A DNA stretch of 64,000 nt from Opitutia bacterium (GTDB lineage Bacteria > Verrucomicrobiota > Verrucomicrobiia > Opitutales > Opitutaceae): the NCBI GenBank assembly GCA_016190985.1, contig JACPPI010000006.1, positions 1 to 64,000 of the forward strand, given 5' to 3'. Shown here piece by piece: positions 49,149 to 56,792 of this stretch; position 1 is the stretch's first letter, and the number at the start of each line of letters is the position of its first letter. Position numbers and translations under genes: made by a program. The notes under the pieces were generated by a model. It did no database searches. It had not been told where the DNA came from and worked only from the letters and a program-made list of their open reading frames with translations.

Positions 49149-49673
49149 TCAGACCCGTTCGCGCGGGAGCGCCGGAGCGACCCGACGGGCGGCGGCGGCC
49201 GTCTGGCACTGGGGGCACACGCCGAAAAATTCCACGACATGGCTGACCTGCGTGTAGCCGCGCGCCGCGAGGAGGCGCTCCGGGCCCTCGATCGGCACGT
49301 AGTCGACGCGTTCCGTGGCGCCGCAGGTCTTGCACACGATGTGGTAGCGTTGCTGCGCGTTGAGGGTGAGTTCGTAGAGGCAGGTGCCGTTGTGCAGGTA
49401 GCTGCGGCGCACCAGCCCGATGCCCTCGAAGGCCGCGAGCGAACGGTAGACGGTGACGAGGTCGCAGGCCTCGGCCCCGACATCCAGGTGGATGCGCTCG
49501 ATGCTGACGGGGCCTTCGTGGCGGTGCAGGGAGGCGATGAGAGCGAGGCGCGGCCGGGTGATGCGCAGACCCCCGGCGCGGATGCGGCGGCGGGCTTCGG
49601 TCACGGCGGCTTCCGTAGCCTCGGGGCTGGAGTGACCGGCCAGGGGGTGGTTGGACTGGGTTGCGGAGATCAT
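49149..49673 (-). CDS. Fur-family metal-dependent transcription regulator
   Basis: 174 aa. N-terminal winged helix (about 25-100) with LRITRPRLALIASLHRHEGPVSIERI and VTVYRSLAAFEGIGLVRR. The C-terminal metal/dimer domain has two zinc-type pairs, CKTCG and CPQCQ. The usual HHDH run of Fur is replaced by QRYHIVC, so the regulatory metal site differs and the sensed signal (Fe, Zn or peroxide) cannot be assigned. It is divergent from the Minf_1886 gene, with 180 bp between. Confidence 0.9.
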   Translation of the reverse strand: MISATQSNHPLAGHSSPEATEAAVTEARRRIRAGGLRITRPRLALIASLHRHEGPVSIERIHLDVGAEACDLVTVYRSLAAFEGIGLVRRSYLHNGTCLYELTLNAQQRYHIVCKTCGATERVDYVPIEGPERLLAARGYTQVSHVVEFFGVCPQCQTAAAARRVAPALPRERV

Positions 49674-49853
49674 GCGGGGTGCGTCACAATCGCAAATTGG
49701 CGGAGAATTGCCAGCGGAAGTTTACCCTAGTCCCTCTGGGGAGGCGCATTTTTTGACGGACGGCGGTTCCGCGCTGACGAGCGCGGCGGAAGGCGCGGGC
49801 CGCTGTGGGGTTGCAGGCCGGTGCGACGTGTGCTACCGGTCGGGTCGTCATTC

Positions 49854-50282
49854 ATGCAAGACTTGGAATTCAGCGAAATCGTCGGGTTGATCTGCAAAGA
49901 GGACACCCGCTTTGACCGCAAGGCCTACAACTTTGTCCGGCAGGCGCTCGACCACACCGTCAAGGAGACGAAGAAGAAGCACCCGGAGCGCACCGGCAAG
50001 TCGCAGCATGTCACCGGCGCCGAGCTGCTGGCCGGCATCCGCGCCCACGCGCTCGACCAATACGGCCCCCTGACCAAGACCGTGCTCAACCAGTGGGGCA
50101 TCACGCGCTGCGGCGATTTCGGCGACATCGTCTTCAATCTGATCGAATACAATGTCTTCAGCAAAACCGAGACCGACCGGCGGGAGGATTTCGCCGACCT
50201 CTACGATTTCGACGAGGCGTTCGTGAAACCCTTCCGGCCCGCCGCGACCCGGCGGCCGCGGAGCCCGGCGGGCGGGCGGTGA
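49854..50282 (+). CDS. Minf_1886 family protein
   Basis: 142 aa from ATG 49854. The sequence FSEIVGLICKEDTRFDRKAY near residue 6, HVTGAELLAGIRAHALDQYGP and WGITRCGDFGDIVFNLIE are the conserved core of this uncharacterised family. It is found mainly in Verrucomicrobiota and Planctomycetota and named after a Methylacidiphilum protein. No catalytic motif or membrane segment is visible. The basic C-terminal tail (TRRPRSPAGGR) is not conserved-looking. Confidence 0.88.
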   Translation: MQDLEFSEIVGLICKEDTRFDRKAYNFVRQALDHTVKETKKKHPERTGKSQHVTGAELLAGIRAHALDQYGPLTKTVLNQWGITRCGDFGDIVFNLIEYNVFSKTETDRREDFADLYDFDEAFVKPFRPAATRRPRSPAGGR

Positions 50283-50310
50283 TGGTTCGCCTTTCTCTTT
50301 GCGTGAAACC

Positions 50311-50364
50311 GTGGGAGCGAGCTTGCTCGCGACACTACACAGTCGCGAGCAAGCTCGCTCCCAC
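50311..50364. repeat. Perfect REP pair (GTGGGAGC family)
   Basis: GTGGGAGCGAGCTTGCTCGC followed by GAC and its exact reverse complement (23-bp arms) are separated by 8 bases. Each arm is itself a hairpin. It is the cleanest copy of the family in the window, between the Minf_1886 and M16 genes. Confidence 0.85.
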
Positions 50365-50426
50365 AAGTATCCAGATAAAGCCGCTCCTGCAGCATTGATG
50401 CCCGGAACCTCCGGCCTTTCCCTTTC

Positions 50427-52985
50427 ATGCCCAAGAAAACCTCCGCCCGCCCCCGCGATCTCGTCCTGCTGGAAAAACTCTGGGCCGAGCCCGTGGAGCG
50501 CTACACGCTGCCCAACGGCCTCATCGTCCTGCTCAAGCGCGACGACTCCGCCCCCGTGTGCTCGGTGCAGGTGTGGGTGAAGACCGGCAGCATCCACGAG
50601 GGCGCGCACCTCGGGGCCGGGCTCTCGCACTACCTCGAGCACATGCTCTTCAAGGGCACGGCGCGCCGCGCCGGCCGGGAAATCTCCGCCACCGTGCAGG
50701 CCCACGGCGGCTACATCAACGCCTACACGACCTTCGACCGCACCGTCTACTACATCGACGTGCCGGCCGAGCACACCGCCGTCGCCATCGACCTCCTCGC
50801 CGACGCCACGCTGCACTCGACCCTGCCCGCCGAGGAGGTGATCAAGGAAAAGGACGTCATCCTGCGCGAGATCGACATGTGCCTCGACGATCCCGACCAG
50901 CGGCTCTCGCAGGCGCTGTTTGAGACCGCCTTCCGCGCGCATCCTTACCGCCAGCCCATCATCGGCCACCGCGACGTGTTTGCCGCCAGCACGCGCGAGG
51001 ACCTGCTGGCCTACTATCGCGCCCGCTACGTGCCGAACAACCTCGTCGTCGTCATCGCCGGCGATTTCGAGCCGGCGGCCACGCGCGCGGCCATCATGGA
51101 GCATTTCGGCAAGGCGCCGCGTGTGCGACTGGCTCCCGTGCTCGTGCCCGACGAGCCCGTGCAACTCTCGCGCCGGGACCAGCATTTGTCCGAGGATGTG
51201 CAGGTGTCGCGTGCCGGCCTCGGCTGGCAGATCCCGGGGCTGACGCATCCCGACGCCCCGGCGCTCGACCTGCTCGCGATGGTGCTCGGCCACGGCGACA
51301 GCTCCATCCTCTGGCAAAGCATCCGCGAAAAAGCCCGGCTCGTGCACAGCATCGACGCCATGTCGTGGTGCCCCGGCACGAGCGGCCTCTTCTACATTTC
51401 CTTTCTCGCCGACCCCGACAAGCGCGCCGCCGCCGAGGCCGCCGTGCTCCGCGAGATTGTTCGTATTGCGAACATTGGCGTCAGCGCGGCGGCCCTCGCC
51501 AAGGCCGTGCGGCAGGCCGTGACCTCCGAGATCAACGGCCGCAAGACGATGTCCGGCCAGGCCTCACGGCTGGGCGCGGGCGAGGTCGTGGTGGGCGACA
51601 TCAACTACACGCGCACCTATTTCGAGCGGCTGTTCGCCCTCACGCCGGCCGACCTGAAGCGCGTGATGCGCACCTACCTCGTGCCGGACAAGCTCACCGC
51701 CGTTTCCTCCAATCCAACCGCGTCCGCACCCGTCGCTGGAGGGTCGAGCTCCCGCGAGACTGCGTCTTTGGACTTCGAGGAGATCACCCTGCCCAACGGC
51801 GCGCGGCTGCTGCTCCAGCCGAACCGGCAGCTGCCCAATCTGCACCTGCGGCTGGCCTTCGCCGGCGGGCCGATGTTCGAGCCGGCGGACCGGCGCGGGC
51901 TGACCTCGCTCTTCGCCACGCTGCTCACGAAGGACACGGCGCGGCGTTCCGCCGAGGAGGTGGCGCAGGCCATCGAGACGGTCGGCGGCAGCTTTCACGA
52001 CTACTCCGGCAACAACAGCTTCGGCCTCGCGGCCGAGGTGCTGCCCGGCGACGCCGGCCTGGCGCTGGAACTGATGGCCGACGCCGTGCTGCGGCCGGCG
52101 TTCAGGCCGGCGCGGCTCGAGGTCGAGCGCGCGTCGGCGCTGGCCGGCCTCAAGGAGAGCCTCGACGACGTCGTCACGGTCGGCCGGAAGGCGATGCGGG
52201 CGAAATTCTTCGGCGCGCATCCCTTCGCCATCGAGAGCGGCGGCGACGAGCCGGGGCTCACAGCCATCGCATTGGCCGACCTGCGCGCCTTGCACCGGCA
52301 GCTGGTGGTGAGCGGCAACGCCGTGCTCGCCGTGTCCGGCGATTTCGACGCGAAGCAACTCGGGCCGAAGCTGAAGGCGTTCCTCGCGAAACTCCCCCAG
52401 GGTCCGGCGGCGAAGGCCGCGGCCCCGCTGCAGGCCAAGGCCGGCGATTTCACCGAGACCCAGCCGCGCCAGCAGGCGATCGTCTTCCAGGCGTTTCCCG
52501 GGCCGGGCCTGCACGCCCGGGACTACGACGTGAGCGAGGTGATGGACGAGCTGTTCAGCGGCATGTCGTCGCACCTGTTCGAGCGCGTGCGCGAGGAGAA
52601 GAGCCTGGCGTATTTCGTCCGCTCCAGCCGCATCGTCGGGCTGGAGACAGGGCTGTTTTATTTCTTCGCCGGCACGAGCCCCGAGCGCCACGGCGAGGTG
52701 ATCGCGGAACTCAACCGGGAGATCGCCCGCGTGCAGGGCGGCGGCGTGAAGCCGGAGGAGCTGGCGCGCTGCCAGACGCGCCTCAAGGCCGCCAAGCGCA
52801 TGGGCCTGCAGACCAACTCCGCGCGGGCCATGCAGACGGCGTTGAACGCCGTCTACGGCCTGCCGGTCAACGACTGGCGGACCTACGATGCGCGCATCGA
52901 CGCCGTCACGCTCGCCGACGCCCAGGCCTTCGCGCAAAGATATTTCCGGCCCGACCGGCGCGTCCAGCTGGTGGTGCGCCCCTGA
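50427..52985 (+). CDS. M16 zinc peptidase, two fused halves
   Basis: 852 aa. The N-terminal half has the inverted zinc motif HYLEH (H68, E71, H72) followed by MLFKGT, with the third ligand Glu probably in KEKDVILREIDM near 149. The C-terminal half (from about 450) repeats the fold (LPNGARLLLQPNRQLPNLHL ... LFATLLTKDT), but its HxxEH is replaced, so it is the catalytically inactive partner. In many bacteria these halves are two separate genes. No signal peptide is evident at the chosen start. Probably a peptide-clearing protease, substrate unknown. Confidence 0.92.
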   Translation: MPKKTSARPRDLVLLEKLWAEPVERYTLPNGLIVLLKRDDSAPVCSVQVWVKTGSIHEGAHLGAGLSHYLEHMLFKGTARRAGREISATVQAHGGYINAYTTFDRTVYYIDVPAEHTAVAIDLLADATLHSTLPAEEVIKEKDVILREIDMCLDDPDQRLSQALFETAFRAHPYRQPIIGHRDVFAASTREDLLAYYRARYVPNNLVVVIAGDFEPAATRAAIMEHFGKAPRVRLAPVLVPDEPVQLSRRDQHLSEDVQVSRAGLGWQIPGLTHPDAPALDLLAMVLGHGDSSILWQSIREKARLVHSIDAMSWCPGTSGLFYISFLADPDKRAAAEAAVLREIVRIANIGVSAAALAKAVRQAVTSEINGRKTMSGQASRLGAGEVVVGDINYTRTYFERLFALTPADLKRVMRTYLVPDKLTAVSSNPTASAPVAGGSSSRETASLDFEEITLPNGARLLLQPNRQLPNLHLRLAFAGGPMFEPADRRGLTSLFATLLTKDTARRSAEEVAQAIETVGGSFHDYSGNNSFGLAAEVLPGDAGLALELMADAVLRPAFRPARLEVERASALAGLKESLDDVVTVGRKAMRAKFFGAHPFAIESGGDEPGLTAIALADLRALHRQLVVSGNAVLAVSGDFDAKQLGPKLKAFLAKLPQGPAAKAAAPLQAKAGDFTETQPRQQAIVFQAFPGPGLHARDYDVSEVMDELFSGMSSHLFERVREEKSLAYFVRSSRIVGLETGLFYFFAGTSPERHGEVIAELNREIARVQGGGVKPEELARCQTRLKAAKRMGLQTNSARAMQTALNAVYGLPVNDWRTYDARIDAVTLADAQAFAQRYFRPDRRVQLVVRP

Positions 52986-53032
52986 GCCGCCGCCCGGCCC
53001 AAAGAAGCGGGAGGCTGTCTGGAGACGGAATC

Positions 53033-53105
53033 CCTGTGGTGGGGCAGCTTGCTTGCACGCGCTCGTCGCCTTCTGGGCGCGACCACGGTCGCTGGCCCAC
53101 CAGCG
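53033..53105. repeat. Degenerate REP-like element after the M16 gene
   Basis: CTTGCTTGCACGCGCTCGTC and GCGCGACCACGGTCGC are eroded versions of the units at 53739-53785. They lie in a 237-bp spacer where I see no gene. Confidence 0.4.
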
Positions 53106-53222
53106 CGCTTTCGGCTAGCCGCCAAACACCTTGCCCAGCGCGGGCAGGGTGAAACCCGCAGACGGAGCCTGGGCGAATCACGGGCTTGCGGCGGCGGAGG
53201 CGGCCCGTAGACTGGCCTTCCC

Positions 53223-53342
53223 ATGAAGACACTCACTCCACTTGTCAGGATCGCGCCGGGTCTGCTGGCGCTTTTGTTTGCTGCAACGACTGGCACGGCT
53301 GCGGAAGGCGCCGCCAAAGACAAGAAGCCCTCCAGGGAATGA
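53223..53342 (+). CDS. Signal-peptide fragment of a frame-split EF-hand protein
   Basis: 39 codons from ATG 53223 to TGA 53340-53342. It encodes a clean signal peptide (MKTLTPLVRI, then APGLLALLFAATTGTAAEGA) and stops after KDKKPSRE. The EF-hand ORF opens in the next frame at ATG 53339, overlapping as ATGA. Together they look like one exported EF-hand protein broken by a frameshift, or two translationally coupled pieces. Confidence 0.55.
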   Translation: MKTLTPLVRIAPGLLALLFAATTGTAAEGAAKDKKPSRE

Positions 53343-53638
53343 TGAAGAAGCATGATGCCGACAAGGACGGCGCGCTCAACGACGCCGAGAAAGCCACCAT
53401 GAAGGCCGACGCCGAGGCCAAGGAGAAGGAAATGAAGGCGGCGGCCCTCGCCAAGTATGACATCAACAAGAACGGCAAGCTGGACGACGACGAGAAGGCC
53501 GCGATGAAGGCGGACAAGGAAGCGGCGCGGGACGCCAAGAAAGCCGAGATGGAAGCCAAGCGCGACGCGAAGAAGGCCGAGCACGACGCCAAGAAAGCGG
53601 AGCACGGCGGCAAGAAGGACGGGAAAGAGAAGCACTGA
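53339..53638 (+). CDS. EF-hand protein body, separated from its signal peptide
   Basis: 99 aa from ATG 53339. Two EF-hand calcium loops are present: DADKDGALNDAE (about 6-17) and DINKNGKLDDDE (about 43-54). A repetitive Lys/Ala/Glu-rich helix follows (DAKKAEMEAKRDAKKAEHD and onward) and ends GKEKH. As written it lacks an export signal, which lies in the other frame just upstream. A single-base error or mutation would restore a secreted protein. An intrinsic terminator follows 26 bp after the stop. Confidence 0.65.
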   Translation: MMKKHDADKDGALNDAEKATMKADAEAKEKEMKAAALAKYDINKNGKLDDDEKAAMKADKEAARDAKKAEMEAKRDAKKAEHDAKKAEHGGKKDGKEKH

Positions 53639-53663
53639 GCCGGCCCCGTCCGGTTTGCCCACG

Positions 53664-53696
53664 AACCCCGGCCATCGCGCCGGGGTTTTGCTTTTT
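53664..53696 (+). terminator. Intrinsic terminator after the EF-hand gene
   Basis: AACCCCGG pairs with CCGGGGTT around a short GC loop, followed by TTGCTTTTT. Position and strand fit the end of the EF-hand transcript. Confidence 0.8.
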
Positions 53697-53738
53697 GGGC
53701 TCAACATTCCCGAGTCTCCACCAAATTGAATTGAACCT

Positions 53739-53785
53739 GTGGGAGCGTGCTTGCACGCGACTGTCGCGACCAAGGTCGCTCCCGC
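53739..53785. repeat. REP-like pair (GTGGGAGC family)
   Basis: GTGGGAGCGTGCTTGCACGC followed by GAC and the inverted TGTCGCGACCAAGGTCGCTC followed by CCGC, almost back to back. It lies in the spacer between the convergent EF-hand and nadK genes. Confidence 0.75.
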
Positions 53786-53868
53786 AAAACCACTCTCCGG
53801 ACCAGCGCGTCCGTGGCCGCATCATTGCGGCGGACCGGCCCGGTCCGCCCTGCCGCAACGCGCGCCGC

Positions 53869-54711
53869 CTATTTCTTCTCCAGCAGGCCGCCGCTCCACT
53901 TGAGCTTGGCGCGCATGACCTCGTAGTGCGAGTAGTCGCGCCGCTGGGCGAGGGCGAGGGTGCGGCCGGAGAGGGAGATCTCCACCGGCGTGCCTTCCGT
54001 CACGACCATGTTGCGCTGGCCGTCCATGGCCACGAGCAGCCGCGAGCCCGCGGTGCGGTTGACGACGGTGAGCTTGATGTCGTCGCGGAAGATGATGGTG
54101 CGGTTGCTGAGGGTGTGCGGGCAGATGGGGGTGAGGGCGATGACGCCGGCCGCCGGGTGCACGATCGGCCCGCCGGCCGCGAGGTTGTAGGCGGTCGAGC
54201 CGGTCGGCGTGGAGAAGATCAGGCCGTCGCAGGTGTATTCCGTGACGAGCTTGTCGTTGGCGAAAACCTCCAGCCGGACGATGCGCGAGGGCTTGGCGTC
54301 CTTGACGAGCACGTCGTTGAGGGCGATGTCGCGGCGGCGCGGCCCGGTCTTGCAGTCAAGCAGGGCGCGTTGCGCCAGCCGGTAGTCGCCCTCGAGCAGC
54401 GCGGCGAACTGCGCGCGGGCCTCGTCGGCCGAGAAGGTGGTGAGGAAGCCGAGGCTGCCCTGGTTGACGCCGATGACCGGGATGTCCGCCGCCGCCGCGC
54501 CGCGCACGGCGCCGAGCAGGGTGCCGTCGCCGCCGATGACGCAGCAGGCGTCGCAATCCTTGAAGTAGCCGCGCGGGAGCTTGCGGTCGCCGGAGAGCTT
54601 GAGTTTCTTCGCCCCGCCGAGCCGCGCGATCTCCAGCAGTTCCTGGGCAAGCTCGGCGGCGCCCGGTTTCTCCGAGTTGTAGACAAAGGCCAGTTTGCGG
54701 AAGGGCGGCAT
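53869..54711 (-). CDS. nadK: NAD kinase
   Basis: 280 aa from ATG 54711. The family signature GGDGTLLG (60-67) is followed by NQGSLGFLTTF, the acidic LNDVLVK and the C-terminal GLIFSTPTGSTAYNLAAGGP. It phosphorylates NAD to NADP in the cytoplasm. It is downstream of tlyA on the same strand, a pairing common in many bacteria. Confidence 0.96.
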   Translation of the reverse strand: MPPFRKLAFVYNSEKPGAAELAQELLEIARLGGAKKLKLSGDRKLPRGYFKDCDACCVIGGDGTLLGAVRGAAAADIPVIGVNQGSLGFLTTFSADEARAQFAALLEGDYRLAQRALLDCKTGPRRRDIALNDVLVKDAKPSRIVRLEVFANDKLVTEYTCDGLIFSTPTGSTAYNLAAGGPIVHPAAGVIALTPICPHTLSNRTIIFRDDIKLTVVNRTAGSRLLVAMDGQRNMVVTEGTPVEISLSGRTLALAQRRDYSHYEVMRAKLKWSGGLLEKK

Positions 54712-54721
54712 GGGGTTTTGC

Positions 54722-54750
54722 CCACTAATGCACACTAATGGCCACTAATG
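54722..54750. repeat. Short direct repeats CACTAATG
   Basis: Three tandem CACTAATG units at roughly 10-bp spacing lie just upstream of nadK. Their function is unknown. Confidence 0.5.
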
Positions 54751-54777
54751 TCGAATTCAGATTGCCCCACGCATGTG

Positions 54778-54858
54778 CCATTCTGCGCGCAGCGAAGAAT
54801 CCAGAACGATTCGGGCCGGCGGTCATGCCGCTGGATTCTTCGCTGCGCTCAGAATGAC
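54778..54858. repeat. Inverted repeat of the ATTCTGAGCGCAGCGAAGAATC type, second copy
   Basis: CCATTCTGCGCGCAGCGAAG with AATCCAG faces CTGGATTCTTCGCTGCGCTC with AGAATGAC. It is closely similar to 20369-20451 and lies between tlyA and nadK. Confidence 0.7.
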
Positions 54859-54869
54859 CGAAATGATTG

Positions 54870-55619
54870 TTACTTCCGCAGCAGCCCGAGCAGGAACTCG
54901 CGGTTGCCGTCGGCGCCGTGCACCGGGCAGTCCATCTCGCCGATGAGCGCGGCGCCGGACAGCTCGCGGAGCGCGAAATCGCGCACCTCGGCCCGCACGC
55001 GGTGGCGCACGGTGTCGTCGCGGATGACGCCCTCGCCCTTGTCCACCTCGGTCTTGCCGGCTTCGAACTGGGGCTTGACCAGCGCGACGAGCCGTCCGCC
55101 GGGCGCGAGAAAAGGCCACACGGCGGGCAGGACGCTTTTCAGCGAGATGAACGACAGGTCCATGACGATGAGATCGTAGGCGGCGCGGGGCAGGGCGCCG
55201 GGCACGAGGTGGCGGGCGTTGGTCTTTTCGAGATTGGCCACGCGCGGGTCGCGGCGGATCTTCTCGTGCAACTGGCCGTGGCCGACATCCACGCAGGTGG
55301 CGGAGGCGGCGCCCGCCTGCAACGCGCAGTCGGTGAAGCCGCCGGTCGAGGCGCCGACATCGAGCACGTGCGCGCCGGCCAGGGGGACGGGAAATTTTTC
55401 CAGAAAGGCGGCGAGCTTGTCGCCGCCGCGGCTGACGAAGCGCGGCGGCTGGTCGACGCTCAGATCGTAGTCGGCCGGGTATTCCTTGCCGGGCTTGTCG
55501 AGCCGCTCGGTGCCGTGGCGCACGCGGCCGCTCATGATGAGCGCCTTGGCCTGGGCGCGGGTCGGCGCGAGGCCGCGGGCCACCAGCAGTTCGTCGAGGC
55601 GTTGCTTGGATCCGGGCAT
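54870..55619 (-). CDS. tlyA: TlyA-family rRNA methyltransferase / hemolysin-like
   Basis: 249 aa from ATG 55619. N-terminal S4 RNA-binding domain (about 5-60: [22 protein letters not shown]), then an FtsJ/RrmJ-type methyltransferase. SAM motif [14 protein letters not shown] starts at D87, with catalytic-type [18 protein letters not shown] and [11 protein letters not shown]. TlyA proteins 2'-O-methylate ribosomal RNA. The hemolysin label is historical. An in-frame ATG 13 codons upstream is possible, but [12 protein letters not shown] is the usual start. Confidence 0.94.
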   Translation of the reverse strand: MPGSKQRLDELLVARGLAPTRAQAKALIMSGRVRHGTERLDKPGKEYPADYDLSVDQPPRFVSRGGDKLAAFLEKFPVPLAGAHVLDVGASTGGFTDCALQAGAASATCVDVGHGQLHEKIRRDPRVANLEKTNARHLVPGALPRAAYDLIVMDLSFISLKSVLPAVWPFLAPGGRLVALVKPQFEAGKTEVDKGEGVIRDDTVRHRVRAEVRDFALRELSGAALIGEMDCPVHGADGNREFLLGLLRK

Positions 55620-55794
55620 GGAGCCAGAAAAGCCCGCCGCCGCCGTCCGTCCATGCATAAATCACCGGCGAGTTCCTCAAGGGCGCATCTCAGTTTCTGG
55701 CAGCCCCGAGGGAGCCCTGTGAGGGGGAAACCCGACTGACTACTCTGATTTTGCAAAAAAATGAGATGCGCCCGTTCCTCAACCCACCGCGGTT

Positions 55795-55819
55795 ATTTGT
55801 AATCTATTGGATTACAAAT
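55795..55819. repeat. Palindrome ATTTGTAATC/GATTACAAAT overlapping the fpg stop
   Basis: 10-bp perfect arms around TATTG. 23 of 25 positions match the minus-strand reading of 8147-8171. The fpg stop codon TAA lies inside it (55812-55814). Confidence 0.7.
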
Positions 55820-56678
55820 TAAGGAGGCGGGTGCCAGGCGGAACGATGGTGGCTCGGCGTAGCCTCTGCCGGGCGGGCGACCAGCACGTGGTGCGGCCGC
55901 CGATCTCGGCGCGGGCCAGCGGCTTTTTCGTGCGGGGGCAGCGTCCGCCGTCCTCCCAGCGGTGGTTGAAGAGCCACGAGCGTGGCATGAAGGCGTTCAG
56001 CGCCGGGGGCATCGGGCCGCCGACGCCGGCGTTGTATTTCAAGGCGCCGCGGCAGACGAAGCGGCATTCGCGGTGGAGCGTCCGCACCTCGGCGGCGGAG
56101 AGCGAGCCGGCCGGGCGCGCGGGGTGGAGCGCCGCGCGCCAGAGAATCTCGTCGGCCATCCAGTTGCCGATGCCGGGGAACCGCTCCTGCAGCAGCAGCA
56201 CGGCCTTGAGCGGGGCGCGGGCGCGGCGTTTCAGAAAAAGCGCGACGGCCTCGATGGAGAACGCCTCCGACAGGATCGCCGGCGCGATATCCGTCCACCA
56301 CGCGGGCGGCTTCGGCCCGGTCGCGAAAAGCACGCGGCCGAACATGCGCGAGTCGTTGAAGACCAGCTGCCGCTGCTTCTGCACGAGCACGAAGTGATCG
56401 TGCTTGGTTGCCGCGTGATCCGGGGCTTCGGTCCGCAGCTCGCCGCTCATGCCGAGATGGATGCCGAGCCACGCGCCGCCCGAAAAACGAAACAGCATCT
56501 GCTTCGCCGCGGCCTCGGAGCCGAGCAGGGTGGCGCCGGTCAGTTTCCTCCGGAGCTGCGCCGTGCGGCAGTCGCGGAAGACCTGTTTGCCCTCGTGCAA
56601 CCGCACGGCGAGCACCTTGGCGCCATGGCCGGCGCTCCAGCGGCGGCGAAAGAACTCAACCTCGGCCAGTTCGGGCAT
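55812..56678 (-). CDS. Fpg/Nei-family DNA glycosylase with degenerate zinc finger
   Basis: 288 aa from ATG 56678 (MPELAEVEFF). Catalytic Pro-Glu N-terminus, K59 in the AAAKQMLF beta-hairpin, a helix-two-turn-helix at about 169-189 (GIGNWMADEILWRAALHP), and a C-terminal finger with Arg in GGRTTCW. Normal Fpg has four Cys in the finger. Here only C247 and C265 remain in recognisable positions, with H239 nearby and SPAR where CxxC would be. Zinc binding is doubtful or rearranged. The stop lies in a palindromic repeat, so the last ~13 residues may be acquired. It should excise oxidised bases. Confidence 0.87.
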   Translation of the reverse strand: MPELAEVEFFRRRWSAGHGAKVLAVRLHEGKQVFRDCRTAQLRRKLTGATLLGSEAAAKQMLFRFSGGAWLGIHLGMSGELRTEAPDHAATKHDHFVLVQKQRQLVFNDSRMFGRVLFATGPKPPAWWTDIAPAILSEAFSIEAVALFLKRRARAPLKAVLLLQERFPGIGNWMADEILWRAALHPARPAGSLSAAEVRTLHRECRFVCRGALKYNAGVGGPMPPALNAFMPRSWLFNHRWEDGGRCPRTKKPLARAEIGGRTTCWSPARQRLRRATIVPPGTRLLNL

Positions 56679-56749
56679 GTCAGTCTTGGAATGCGCAGGT
56701 TGCGAGCTCTTGTCGGGCCATAGCGCTTGGGCGACGGCCGATGCTCGCA

Positions 56750-56775
56750 ACGTGGCGCGCAAGCGCGCCACCTAC
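56750..56775. repeat. Single TGTAGG-family hairpin between the M24 and fpg genes
   Basis: Read on the minus strand, TGTAGGTGGCGCGCTTGCGC followed by GCCACG is the same type as the halves at 16950-17000. Confidence 0.55.
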
Positions 56776-56792
56776 ATGGACCGGAGGAAGTC

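Noticed and set aside
48974-49483. Minus-strand ORF overlapping fur
   Set aside because: Ser/Arg/Pro-rich frame-shifted shadow of the Fur gene.
53186-53338. Longer start for the EF-hand ORF
   Set aside because: The upstream residues are Arg/Cys-rich and do not look like a signal, while a proper signal peptide exists in the other frame from 53223.
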